NCBI RefSeq assembly: GCF_910585425.1
Contig: NZ_CAJUCP010000079.1
Coordinates: 1 to 22,591 of the forward strand
DNA length: 22,591 nt
Direction of reading: 5' to 3'
DNA from: an uncultured Acetatifactor sp.
GTDB lineage: Bacteria; Bacillota; Clostridia; Lachnospirales; Lachnospiraceae
Position numbers and translations under genes: made by a program. Shown piece by piece: positions 1 through 7,176 of the stretch; position 1 is the stretch's first letter; each line of letters starts with the position of its first letter. Under the pieces are notes generated by a model, which was not told the DNA's origin, searched no databases, and saw only the letters and a program-made list of their open reading frames with translations.

Positions 1-62
1 AAAAAGAATAAGTCTATAGCCTGTTCTGACTGGCTATAAACTTATTATACGAGGCGGGATGG

Positions 63-800
63 ATGATGAGAAGGACAGTTGGTTTGCTGCTTTCTTTTGC
101 AATGATTTTTTCCCTGGCAGCCTGCAGCCGTACAGACGCCTCAGAAAGACAGGGGGAGCAGTCCGGTTCTGTATCTGTACAGTCAGAAGGGGCGCAGGAC
201 AGCGCCAGAGATGATATCACTGATATGGCGGAACAATCCGATGAACAACGAAACATGACAGAGGATACAGAGCAGGAAACAGAAGGACAGGGTGCAGGGG
301 AACAGGAGGCGGGCATGGATAGGAAAGCGTTGGTAGCATATTTTTCTTGCACCGGAACCACAAAGCGGTTGGCGGAGTATGCGGCGGAGATTCTGGGGGC
401 AGATATTTATGAGATTGCAGCGGAGGAGCCTTACACGGAGGCGGATCTGGCATATTATACGGGAGGCCGTGCAGACCAGGAACAAAACGATCCCAACGCG
501 CGCCCGGCTATAGCCGGCAATGTGGAGGATATGGACGGGTATGATATTGTTCTGATTGGCTATCCCATATGGCACGGGCAGGCTCCCAGGATTATCAGTA
601 CGTTTCTGGAAAGCTATGATTTTTCCGGAAAGACGATTGTTCCGTTCTGTACCTCCCATAGCAGCGGGATTGGTTCCAGTGCTGTGGATCTTCATGCACT
701 GTGCCCGGATTCTGTGGAATGGGTGGAGGGGATGCGGTTTGAGGCCGGAACTGCCAGGGATGCTATGGAGGAATGGATTCAAAGCATTGGGATTGGATGA
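63..800 (+). CDS. Flavodoxin-fold lipoprotein
   Basis: A 245-residue exported flavodoxin-like protein. The N-terminus is a lipoprotein signal: a short basic start, a hydrophobic stretch and the lipobox LAAC with the lipidated Cys at about residue 21, so it should sit on the outer face of the membrane. Residues about 22-85 are a Glu/Gln/Ser-rich flexible linker. The flavodoxin domain begins near residue 88 with VAYFSCTGTTKRLAE, the loop that holds the FMN phosphate in this fold, and continues with GYPIWHGQAPR and the final FMN-side segment CTSHSSGIGSS. Proteins of this type carry out FMN-dependent electron transfer or quinone reduction; the partner is unknown. The start is ATG (ATGATG, either is possible) after GAGGCGGG. 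It reads towards the MFS gene, but that gene has its own promoter. Confidence 0.85.
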   Translation: MMRRTVGLLLSFAMIFSLAACSRTDASERQGEQSGSVSVQSEGAQDSARDDITDMAEQSDEQRNMTEDTEQETEGQGAGEQEAGMDRKALVAYFSCTGTTKRLAEYAAEILGADIYEIAAEEPYTEADLAYYTGGRADQEQNDPNARPAIAGNVEDMDGYDIVLIGYPIWHGQAPRIISTFLESYDFSGKTIVPFCTSHSSGIGSSAVDLHALCPDSVEWVEGMRFEAGTARDAMEEWIQSIGIG

Positions 801-964
801 TTCATAGCGGAATGGACTCCGGTAAAGGGGAACGACTGGATGGGCCGGTTCAATTTCTTCAGGGCTATGGGGCATCTGGCGGCATAACAGGAAAAGCGCG
901 CAAAGGCAGATATCTCTTCGTACCGCCGGGGGATTTGGTATGGATACTGAGGATAGCTTCGGGA
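801..964. other. Gap between the flavodoxin gene and the MFS promoter
   Basis: I see no supported gene here. A 70-codon plus-strand open frame overlaps the end of the flavodoxin gene but has no ribosome site or recognisable motif. No hairpin with a T run stands out either, so readthrough from the upstream gene is possible. Confidence 0.4.
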
Positions 965-993
965 TTGTATAAAGGACAGAAATAGAGTATAAT
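965..993 (+). promoter_or_regulatory. Sigma-A type promoter for the MFS gene
   Basis: TTGTAT at 965-970 and a perfect TATAAT at 988-993 are separated by 17 bases. Transcription would begin near position 1000, which leaves a leader of about 40 bases ahead of the ATG at 1038. An ATG at 1017 would leave a very short leader without a ribosome site. Confidence 0.65.
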
Positions 994-1037
994 AGCACCG
1001 AAGCATCACTTCAAATATGTCCCGTAGGAGCGTAACG

Positions 1038-2279
1038 ATGACGATGGAAAAAACAGATTACAAACGGACGAAACTTATTTGCTATTTTGCGAACCTTGCG
1101 ATGTCTTCGGTGTTCAGCCTGCCGCCGATGTTGTTTGCCACGTTCCGGGAAATGTACGGAATCTCGTATACGCTGCTTGGGACGCTGGTTCTGGTGAATT
1201 TCTGTACACAGTTGGGGATCGATCTGGTGTTCAGCTTCTTCTCCGGATATTTCAATATCCATAAGACCATTCGGCTTATGCCGCTGATAACGGCGGCGGG
1301 GCTGTGCATTTATGCGCTGGTGCCCATGCTGTTCCCGCGGTATGCGTATCTGGGTCTGATTACAGGCACCTGTGTCTTTTCGGTGGCGGCGGGGCTTGGC
1401 GAGGTGCTGGTAAGCCCCACCGTGGCGGCTATCCCCTCGGATAACCCTGACAAAGATATGAGCATGCTCCATGCCCTTTATGGCTACGGGTTTGTAGGCG
1501 TTGTCCTAATCAGCACTTTGTTCCTCCGGTTTGTAGGAAAGGAATATTGGATGTATCTGACGTTCTTCTGGGCTGCCCTGCCGGTGGTGGCGTCCCTGCT
1601 GCTGATGGGGGCGCCGCTGCCTGATATGGATATGGGGCAGGGCGGAGCGAAGGCGGCCGGTTCAAAGTATCGGACGAAGGGGCTTCTTTTATGCATGGGA
1701 TGTATCTTTCTGGGAGCCTGTGCCGAGAACACCATGTCCAACTGGGTTTCGGTGTACGCGGAGATTGCGTTGGGGATACCGAAAATATGGGGGGATATCC
1801 TTGGCATGTCTCTGTTCGCGGCCTTGTTGGCTCTTACGAGGACGGCGTATGCGAAATATGGGAAGAATATATTCAATGTTTTGATAATCAGTATGTCGGG
1901 AGCTGCCGTGTGTTATGTGGGAACCGCGCTTTCCCCGTATGCGGCATTATCCGTGATCGCCTGTGCGGCGCTGGGCATCTGCACCGCCATGCTCTGGCCG
2001 GGAACGCTGATTTTCATGGAAGAAAAAATACCGGCGGCGGGCGTGGCGGCTTATGCTTTGATGGCGGCGGGGGGAGACCTTGGCGCTTCGGTTGCGCCCC
2101 AGACCATGGGCATCGTGGTGGACAGCCTTTCTCGCACAAGGTGGGCGGAAACGCTTGGCGGCACGCTGTCCCTGACGCCGGAACAAGTGGGGTTCAAGGC
2201 GGGGATGCTGATTGCGGCAGTGTTCCCGATTCTGGGCGTTTTTCTTCTGGCATATATGAAAAAATATTTCAAAAGTTGA
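1038..2279 (+). CDS. MFS transporter
   Basis: A polytopic membrane protein of about 413 residues, the usual size for a 12-helix major facilitator superfamily carrier. Hydrophobic segments run throughout, for example NLAMSSVFSLPPMLF, LMPLITAAGLCIYALVP and the C-terminal MLIAAVFPILGVFLLAYM. The loop after the second half begins has GACAENTMSNWVSVY, and the overall pattern recalls fucose-permease-like sugar carriers, but the substrate cannot be read. The frame is also open from an ATG at 1017. I chose 1038 because TAGGAG lies at 1025-1030, seven bases ahead of it. It has its own promoter. The next gene is a small unrelated protein, so it is probably transcribed alone. Confidence 0.85.
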   Translation: MTMEKTDYKRTKLICYFANLAMSSVFSLPPMLFATFREMYGISYTLLGTLVLVNFCTQLGIDLVFSFFSGYFNIHKTIRLMPLITAAGLCIYALVPMLFPRYAYLGLITGTCVFSVAAGLGEVLVSPTVAAIPSDNPDKDMSMLHALYGYGFVGVVLISTLFLRFVGKEYWMYLTFFWAALPVVASLLLMGAPLPDMDMGQGGAKAAGSKYRTKGLLLCMGCIFLGACAENTMSNWVSVYAEIALGIPKIWGDILGMSLFAALLALTRTAYAKYGKNIFNVLIISMSGAAVCYVGTALSPYAALSVIACAALGICTAMLWPGTLIFMEEKIPAAGVAAYALMAAGGDLGASVAPQTMGIVVDSLSRTRWAETLGGTLSLTPEQVGFKAGMLIAAVFPILGVFLLAYMKKYFKS

Positions 2280-2368
2280 TTGTTTTTCTCCCAATTCGGC
2301 TTCCTGTTCCCGGATGAATGTAAGGAATAAACGGTACGGTTCGATTATGCAAATCTGACTGGAATCCA

Positions 2369-2677
2369 ATGTGGGAAGAGTGGCACTGCTATTGTTCTCC
2401 GTTAAGAATTTATAAGCAGGATTATGAACTTTTGCTTGGCTACTTCAACAAAATATATCCTGTCAAAGATGCCTTTGATGGAACATTAGAACCGGCTTTT
2501 GACGTGTGTTTTTGTAATTGGATTGGGAAAAGGGATTGGTATAGGATCATTGATGAAATAGAGCGGGATCTGAACTGTGTTAGTAACGGGAAAAGGGGAT
2601 TGTTCACGGATTTTCTTGCATGGGTCAAAAGGGCGCTTAAGCATACATCTGTTATTATAGTTGAGGGGAATTTGTGA
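2369..2677 (+). CDS. Small hypothetical protein, immunity-like
   Basis: A 102-residue soluble protein rich in Trp, Tyr and Cys (MWEEWHCYCSPLR at the start, TSVIIVEGNL at the end). I do not recognise the family. The size, composition and position near other orphan genes resemble immunity proteins of contact-dependent or secreted toxin systems, but that is inference. No good ribosome site precedes the ATG, and the same frame is open back to 2324 without an ATG. The protein may therefore have lost its true N-terminus, or may start at a non-standard codon. Its AT content contrasts with the GC-rich glycosyltransferase that follows. Confidence 0.5.
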   Translation: MWEEWHCYCSPLRIYKQDYELLLGYFNKIYPVKDAFDGTLEPAFDVCFCNWIGKRDWYRIIDEIERDLNCVSNGKRGLFTDFLAWVKRALKHTSVIIVEGNL

Positions 2678-2827
2678 ATATGCATTTGTTTTAAGCCTGG
2701 GGGCTTTGGGGACAGAAGGTCGAATTGGGATTTATTTTTAGGGTGGTTTTTGTGGGATTTTGGGGTGGATTTGGTTGTGGAGGGCGATTGGAAGTGGGGG
2801 AGGGGAGAAAGGGAGGAGGTGCGTTCC
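2678..2827 (+). promoter_or_regulatory. G/T-rich leader ahead of the glycosyltransferase
   Basis: About 140 bases with a strong excess of G and T on the plus strand and many runs of three to five G (near 2699-2703, 2708-2711, 2741, 2754, 2762 and 2798-2805), ending in the ribosome site GGAGGAGGT. C is scarce. The transcript could form G-quadruplex or other G-rich structure. I see no clear -35/-10 pair. Confidence 0.3.
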
Positions 2828-4660
2828 ATGGAAGAGCATTCCGATAAAGGCACCCTGTTTTTCTATGGGCTTCCGGCATATGGGCATACGCTTTCCAACC
2901 TGTACCTGGCGGGGCGGCTGGCGGGGGCAGGCTTTCGGGTGGTCTATTATTCTGCGGAGCCATTTCGGGAGAATATAGAGGAAAACGGCTGCGAATACCG
3001 CGCCTATCCTATGGACTGGGCGGCGCTGGATCTGACGGATGGGGAGCGCATCCTGAAGCTGTACCGTCTTGTCCTGGAGTATACCTGGAGGATGTTGCCC
3101 AAGCTTCTGGAACAGGCGGAGGAAGAGCGTCCCTGTGGAGTGATTTTTGACTCTCTGGCTCTGTGGGGAAGGGCTGTGGGACAACTGCGCGGCGTGCCTT
3201 CCTTTGCCTTTTACAGCATCGCGGCCATTGACTGGACGTGGGGGTTCCCGCGGGTGCGGGGAGGAGGCGGTGCTCCGGCGGGTGCGGCTGGCTCGCCCGC
3301 TGGGTTCTGGAAATATGGCAGTGAGGAATATAGAGAGGGGATAACGGCAGATGCATCTGGCTCTTTTGCCATGTTCGGGAAACGCGGCAGTGAGGAGAGT
3401 GAAGATGGCATAATGGCAGGTGCATGCGCCCCTCCTGCCAGGATTCGGAAACCCGGCAATGAGGAGAATGAAGATGGCATAACGGCAGGTGCATGCGCCC
3501 CTCCTGCCAGGATTCGGAAACACAGCAATGAGGAGTGTAGAGAGGGTATAGCTGCAGATGCATCCGGCTTTTATGCCAGGATTCAGAAACCCGGCAAAGC
3601 GGAGCGTAGAGACGGTACAGCCGCAGATGCCCCCGGTGCTACAGCTAGGTTCCGGAAACATAGCCATGGGGAGAGGACAGGAGGCCGGCCTGCGAAAGAC
3701 AGGGCTGGCCTGCCTGTGGGTTTATGGAAATACGGCCATGAGAACGGGGATGCCCGGTGCTTTCCTGTCAGTCCATGGGGAAAAGGCCTGGGAGCATATG
3801 CCCCCGGGTTTTCGGCGGATTTCCTGCGGTATGCGGGGGAAATCCCCGGGGCGGCTACATATGCAAAGAGGCTGCGGAAGCGATACGGGCTGCGGGATCT
3901 GGGGCTTCTGCCAGTGCTGATGAACCGGGGCGACTACAATCTGTGCGGCTACGCCAGGCTGTTCCAGCCGGGCGGGAGGGGCTTCGGAGGGGAGTACCAG
4001 TTTGTCGGGCCTTTGTCCGTCCACAGGAAGATTGGGGAGCAGAATGATTTTTCCTGCTGGGACGAAGATGTATCTACGCCGCTTATCTACATATCTCTGG
4101 GCACTGTCTTCCACCGGAATGAAGAGTTCCTGAGGACAGTGGTGGAGGAGCTGGGGCTGCGGACTGGGAACCGGCTGGCGGAAAGGCTGGAGCGAACGGG
4201 AGGAGAATGCCCTGCTGGTTTGGGAGGAAGACGCTCCGGTGGGGAATCTTTCCGGGTGGTTCTGGTCTGGAGCGGGGACGAAAACCGCGCTTTTCCGGAG
4301 AATTTTACGGTGCGTCCTTTCGTGAACCAGAATGAAATATTAAAGCATGCCGCTCTCTTCATCACGGCCGGCGGCATGAACAGCCTCCATGAGGCGCTGT
4401 ATTTCGGGGTGCCATGCCTGATGTGCCCCCAGCAGGGAGAGCAGCGGCTGAACGCAAGGCGGTTTGAGCGGCTGGGGTTCGGGAAGATATTGCAAGATCC
4501 CCGAAAGCTTCGGCGGGAAGCATGGGAGTGCATGGAGCTGAAGAAGGGCTGGGACGAGAAGCTGAGAAGGCGGCTGACAGGTGTCTGTGTGGGTAAGGCG
4601 CTGGAGCTTATTGAAGCGGTGTGCACAGACCGGGATGGCATGGGTGATGGGGAAAATTGA
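2828..4660 (+). CDS. MGT-type glycosyltransferase with internal 69-base repeats
   Basis: A GT1/MGT-family (macrolide- or UDP-glucosyltransferase-like) enzyme that should transfer a sugar from a nucleotide donor to a small hydrophobic acceptor in the cytoplasm. The N-terminal half begins YGLPAYGHTLSN, with the probable catalytic base His20. FQPGGRGFGGEYQFVGP marks the domain boundary and IYISLGTVF starts the donor domain. The donor-site motif is ITAGGMNSLHEALYFGVP, followed by PQQGEQRLNARR. Family members usually have HGG where this protein has A514-G-G. The protein is about 610 residues, against roughly 400 in the family. The excess is a repeat region at about residues 149-320 and a Gly/Arg-rich insert near residues 450-480. 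Start: ATG at 2828, eight bases after GGAGG (2815-2819); an in-frame ATG at 2750 lacks a ribosome site. Confidence 0.85.
   Translation: MEEHSDKGTLFFYGLPAYGHTLSNLYLAGRLAGAGFRVVYYSAEPFRENIEENGCEYRAYPMDWAALDLTDGERILKLYRLVLEYTWRMLPKLLEQAEEERPCGVIFDSLALWGRAVGQLRGVPSFAFYSIAAIDWTWGFPRVRGGGGAPAGAAGSPAGFWKYGSEEYREGITADASGSFAMFGKRGSEESEDGIMAGACAPPARIRKPGNEENEDGITAGACAPPARIRKHSNEECREGIAADASGFYARIQKPGKAERRDGTAADAPGATARFRKHSHGERTGGRPAKDRAGLPVGLWKYGHENGDARCFPVSPWGKGLGAYAPGFSADFLRYAGEIPGAATYAKRLRKRYGLRDLGLLPVLMNRGDYNLCGYARLFQPGGRGFGGEYQFVGPLSVHRKIGEQNDFSCWDEDVSTPLIYISLGTVFHRNEEFLRTVVEELGLRTGNRLAERLERTGGECPAGLGGRRSGGESFRVVLVWSGDENRAFPENFTVRPFVNQNEILKHAALFITAGGMNSLHEALYFGVPCLMCPQQGEQRLNARRFERLGFGKILQDPRKLRREAWECMELKKGWDEKLRRRLTGVCVGKALELIEAVCTDRDGMGDGEN
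3299..3785 (+). repeat. Intragenic tandem repeat, 69-base units
   Basis: Seven degenerate in-frame units lie inside the glycosyltransferase gene. Units begin at 3299, 3368, 3437, 3506, 3575, 3644 and 3716. The first five are 69 bases (23 residues), the sixth is 72, and the seventh is only partly recognisable. Each begins with an Ala (Val in the last)/aromatic or Ile/Lys pattern such as ARIRKPGNEE and most contain an EDGI or REGI core followed by ADASG or AGACAPP. Units 2, 3 and the start of 4 are nearly identical over long stretches, which suggests recent duplication. The reading frame is kept throughout. Confidence 0.9.
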
Positions 4661-4728
4661 ATGAAAACCCTAATCCTCCAGCTATGCTGGGGAGAATAGA
4701 GTAAGCGGAAGCGGAGAGGATACCATAA

Positions 4729-4878
4729 AAAGCCTCCTGTGATACAATGAGTAAGGTCTGGGCAATAGGCTACTACGTAGCAACAATAGGCAATCTGACA
4801 GAAGAAGCAATTAAGAAGTACATTGCGGAGCAGTCAGAAGAGTCAAGAAAAGAAGATAGTGAAGGAGCCGTTTTTTAG
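4729..4878 (+). pseudogene. IS200/IS605 transposase TnpA, C-terminal remnant
   Basis: An open frame from 4729 to the stop at 4876-4878 includes VWAIGYYVATIGNLTEE and IKKYIAEQSEE. This is the typical C-terminal segment of the small HUH (Y1) transposase TnpA, in which a WSxGYFVxTVG-like strand is followed by a helix ending near KYIENQ. A stop at 4726-4728 closes the frame upstream, and the HUH motif and catalytic Tyr region are absent, so this is a fragment. The ATG at 4747 is probably an internal Met, not a start. The element end described next lies just downstream. Confidence 0.75.
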
Positions 4879-4894
4879 CGGTAGCCAGTAAAAG

Positions 4895-4996
4895 AGCTTG
4901 CGACACCCGCCTTTCAGGTGCGCGAGTATTAAAGGCCCCTTGGGGGGGCCTCTGGCCAACCCCCACTTGAAGTGGGGGTTGGTGACTTAGTCTAAG
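4895..4996. mobile_element. Probable right end of a decayed IS200/IS605 element
   Basis: A hairpin-rich stretch directly follows the TnpA remnant. It has GGCCCC/GGGGCC around 4934-4950, a strong stem of AACCCCCAC (4958-4966) and GTGGGGGTT (4972-4980) with a five-base loop, and the short palindrome CTTAGTCTAAG at 4986-4996. IS200/IS605 elements have subterminal hairpins at their ends and no inverted terminal repeats, which fits. The exact end is not known. It stops about 35 bases from the hicB stop codon. Confidence 0.55.
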
Positions 4997-4997
4997 C

Positions 4998-5025
4998 CGC
5001 CCCGATTTCATGTGAAACCAGGGCG
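4998..5025 (-). terminator. Hairpin downstream of hicB, possible terminator
   Basis: CGCCC at 4998-5002 pairs with GGGCG at 5021-5025, and TTTCA (5006-5010) with TGAAA (5013-5017), separated by a three-by-three internal loop. It lies just after the hicB stop. No T run follows in the hicB direction, so it could stabilise the 3' end instead of terminating transcription. Confidence 0.35.
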
Positions 5026-5030
5026 ACCAC

Positions 5031-5441
5031 TTAAGCGTGCTGTTTTTGCTGGTAAAGGGCGGTTAAGGAATCCTGAAGCACCTGAGAAAAGTTAATATGA
5101 TTATTTTCGGCAAAGGTGTTGAGCCATGCGGGAATGGTAAGATTTTTTCTTACAGCTTTTTCACCATACTTTTCAGCATAGGCATCCATATCCAGAACTA
5201 ACATGCTTACGAAACCACCATCTTCCGGGATAATGTTTTCCAATGGGCTTGCCTCGGGTGCGGGCTTTCCATCCTCCAGTTCGTCAAGAACCCAGCCCGA
5301 TGCGGCATCAGTACCCATAAGGATAGCTTCGGCCAATGTGCTGCCTTCACTGACACAGCCGGGAAGATCTGGAACTTCAACGGTATATCCTCCTTTTTTT
5401 TCTTCACAGGGATAGAAACAAGCGGGATAAGTCAATTTCAT
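5031..5441 (-). CDS. hicB: HicB-family antitoxin
   Basis: A 136-residue antitoxin of a type II toxin-antitoxin pair. The N-terminal half has the HicB domain pattern: YPACFYPCEEKKGGYTVEVPDLPGCVSEGSTLAEAI, with the DLPGC turn typical of this partial RNase-H-like fold. The C-terminal segment TIPAWLNTFAENNHINFSQVLQ matches the ribbon-helix-helix/helix-turn-helix DNA-binding tail that lets HicB repress its own operon. The start is ATG at 5441, preceded by AAAGGAGG with eight bases spacing. It is the second gene of the operon, 36 bases after hicA, and should bind and inhibit HicA. It appears intact. Confidence 0.92.
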   Translation of the reverse strand: MKLTYPACFYPCEEKKGGYTVEVPDLPGCVSEGSTLAEAILMGTDAASGWVLDELEDGKPAPEASPLENIIPEDGGFVSMLVLDMDAYAEKYGEKAVRKNLTIPAWLNTFAENNHINFSQVLQDSLTALYQQKQHA

Positions 5442-5477
5442 AGAAGAAACCTCCTTTATAGTGTTGCGGTGCAGGCT

Positions 5478-5657
5478 TTACAGTCCTGCCTGCTTCAAAA
5501 TAGATTTAACTGTACGGGGGTCAAGGTCTCCGGGGTGATTTGGAATGGAAATCTTGCCGGGTTTTATTGGATGGATGTAAGAATAGTGAGAACCTTTTGC
5601 TTTCTTGAATTGCCACCCATCTGCTAATATTATTTTTTCTATTTCCCGGAATTTCAT
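5478..5657 (-). CDS. hicA: HicA-family mRNA interferase toxin
   Basis: A 59-residue protein upstream of hicB. The sequence shows the complete small dsRBD-like HicA fold: KFREIEKIILADGW, then KKAKGSHYSYIHP with the catalytic His24, then ISIPNHPGDLDPRTVKSILKQAGL, which is the family's closing strand and helix. HicA toxins cleave mRNA independently of the ribosome and are held inactive by HicB. The ATG at 5657 follows AAGGAGG at good spacing. No truncation or missing catalytic residue is apparent, so the pair may be functional. Confidence 0.93.
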   Translation of the reverse strand: MKFREIEKIILADGWQFKKAKGSHYSYIHPIKPGKISIPNHPGDLDPRTVKSILKQAGL

Positions 5658-5679
5658 GACATAACCTCCTTACAATTAT

Positions 5680-5708
5680 ATTATACGCATTATGCGCATG
5701 GATGTCAA
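5680..5708 (-). promoter_or_regulatory. Consensus hicAB promoter
   Basis: On the minus strand a perfect TTGACA (5703-5708) is separated by 17 bases from a perfect TATAAT (5680-5685). The hicA ribosome site follows about ten bases downstream. Such a strong promoter implies that repression, probably by HicB, keeps it quiet. Confidence 0.85.
5683..5699. promoter_or_regulatory. Near-palindromic operator within the hicAB promoter
   Basis: ATACGCAT-T-ATGCGCAT is a 17-base inverted repeat with one mismatch, lying in the spacer and overlapping the -10 box. Its position and symmetry suit binding of a dimeric HicB tail. Binding is inferred. Confidence 0.55.
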
Positions 5709-5948
5709 GGCGGAATTTATACTGCGCACCGGTTAAATTTGCAGTGCGACCCGACTGCAGACCGCCAGCCAGGTACTTTCCCGGGGACACCACTGTAGAT
5801 CCTGGCGGTCTGCAGTATAACATCCGGGATGACAAAACTGTGGTCGGTTATTTCTAAATTGAAGTAGTGGCGAAGCTGAAATCTGGTGATGGGGCGTACT
5901 ATAGGAATGGTATTGTGTAAAAGGGTGTAAAAGGCGTGTATAAATGCG
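5709..5948. other. Non-coding stretch between hicAB and the first lipoprotein copy
   Basis: Apart from the inverted repeat at 5754-5816, I see no supported gene. Minus-strand open frames here are short, lack ribosome sites and show no domain. The stretch is not shared with the other two lipoprotein copies; homology with them begins only at 5983. Confidence 0.4.
5754..5816. repeat. Perfect 15-base inverted repeat with nested stem
   Basis: ACTGCAGACCGCCAG at 5754-5768 is matched exactly by its reverse complement at 5802-5816. The loop is 33 bases and itself contains a weaker stem around TTCCCGGGGA. There is no T run after it. It may be the relic of a small inverted-repeat mobile element or a structured site between the divergent hicAB promoter and the lipoprotein promoter. 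Confidence 0.6.
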
Positions 5949-5977
5949 TTGACCATTGTGTAAATGGTATGTATAAT
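5949..5977 (+). promoter_or_regulatory. Promoter upstream of lipoprotein copy 1
   Basis: TTGACC (5949-5954), a 17-base spacer and a perfect TATAAT (5972-5977). It lies just outside the segment shared with copies 2 and 3, so copy 1 alone has this promoter. Transcription would begin near 5984. Confidence 0.7.
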
Positions 5978-6025
5978 ATTGTAGGGCTGAGGGAAACGGG
6001 AAGTGATGGGGGATAGGGAGAAACA

Positions 6026-6851
6026 ATGAGGGCAAGGAACAAAATCAGAATCTTGGCATGCCTGGTTATTATGATAGGAGCAATCTGTACGATGTCTGGC
6101 TGCGTGAGCCGGAAGGAACAGGACAGGCGGAATGAAGAGCTTGTAGCAGCTTATCCGGAAGAGGTGAAGGCTTACCTGGAAGAAAAGTATGGGCGTGAAT
6201 TCTGCGTGAATCCAAAGCGCAGGGGAGGGGGGCGGAAGCCCGATCCCTTTTGCCTCGGAGGACTATATTACCTATAAATATGTGGCATATGAAAATGAGG
6301 AAGATGGTTATGCCTTTTGGACAGAAGTATATCCGGTGTCATTAGAGGATAAAAGAATAGCAGAGATTAAGGATAATTACTGCTGGAAATTTGTCAGCAG
6401 TAAAATAAAAGAAGAGATTGGCGCAAAGTGGAGGGAGGTTACGGGGGAAGATGCCAAGATTGTTATATATACACTTCCAGATAGTAGGCTTGGAGAAGGC
6501 ATAAATGCAGATAGTGAGATGAAAGATGCCATAGAAAGTATAACGTTATATACATTCATTGATATTTTTATCTTCTGTCCACCAGAGTTAAAATTAAGTG
6601 AAGATGAGTTGTACAATAAAGTAGAGGTGATCGCAAATGATTTTTATGAGGAGTATGTTCAGGGAAGCCCGCACCGACTTGAGGTTGGAGTATACGAAAC
6701 GTATACAAAAGAAGATTTCCTGAAAATAGAACCCGAAAAATCAGAGCAGTATTATTGGAAAGTGAAAGAATCAACATATGAAAATAATTCACGGTTTCCT
6801 GTAAGATATAATTCCAGGGTGCGTGTAGAGATTGACAATGAAGGAAGGTGA
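6026..6851 (+). pseudogene. Lipoprotein copy 1, frame broken at a six-G tract
   Basis: The first of three copies of one lipoprotein gene. The ATG at 6026 follows GGGAG. The first 26 residues form a lipoprotein signal ending MSGC, and YPEEVKAYLEEKYGRE follows. At 6227-6232 there are six G; the intact copy at 9230 has five. The extra G sends translation to a stop at 6275-6277. The rest of the protein lies in the next frame and runs to 6851, beginning with AYENEEDGYAFWTEV. The remainder is open with no further damage, so this could be a phase-off copy, not dead DNA. The first 400 or so bases match copy 3 almost exactly. The later part differs between copies. The function is unknown. Confidence 0.8.
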
Positions 6852-7176
6852 TCGCTTAGCGGGAATAGCAGAGCGGATGCCGCAAAAATAGTAACAGGTC
6901 AGATTATTTTTCAGGAGCATTTTCCCCGCGGATATCTGCCCGGATGCAGGCGCAGCAGTATATAGCGAATTCAGGATATGGTCAAATAACCGTGGCGGGA
7001 CATCCAAAAGCTGGGAACATGGAGGTGCCGAGTGACACACAGGGTGAGAACCCGATTCTTTCAAATTTTCGCCCTGTATTTTTCATTTCAAAGAGCGCAG
7101 AGGGTTATTCTTCCACACCTATTGATCAGGAACAAAGCATGGCGCCTTTCCGTAGCTGCGGAAACCAGGAAGCGGG
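6852..7176. other. Non-coding stretch between two lipoprotein genes
   Basis: No supported gene. A plus-strand open frame of 78 codons (6944-7180) has no ribosome site. The bases GATGCCGCAAAA after copy 1 are found again after copy 3 (near 12210), so shared sequence continues a little past the stop codon. Near 7136-7147 the string AAAGCATGGC-CCTTT echoes the upstream part of copies 2 and 3, which suggests old recombination debris. Confidence 0.4.

Noticed and set aside
24..48. Promoter before the flavodoxin gene (TTCTGA and TATTAT)
   Set aside because: The spacer is only 13 bases, too short for sigma-A.
2738..3667. Minus-strand open frame of 309 codons opposite the glycosyltransferase
   Set aside because: It is a mirror of the in-frame 69-base repeats. 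It has no ribosome site, its product is repetitive and Cys/His-rich, and the plus strand shows a clear enzyme.
3299..3785. CRISPR array in the 69-base repeat region
   Set aside because: The units are contiguous and in frame, with no unique spacers between identical repeats and no cas genes near. The same holds for the 24-base units at 17137-17394.
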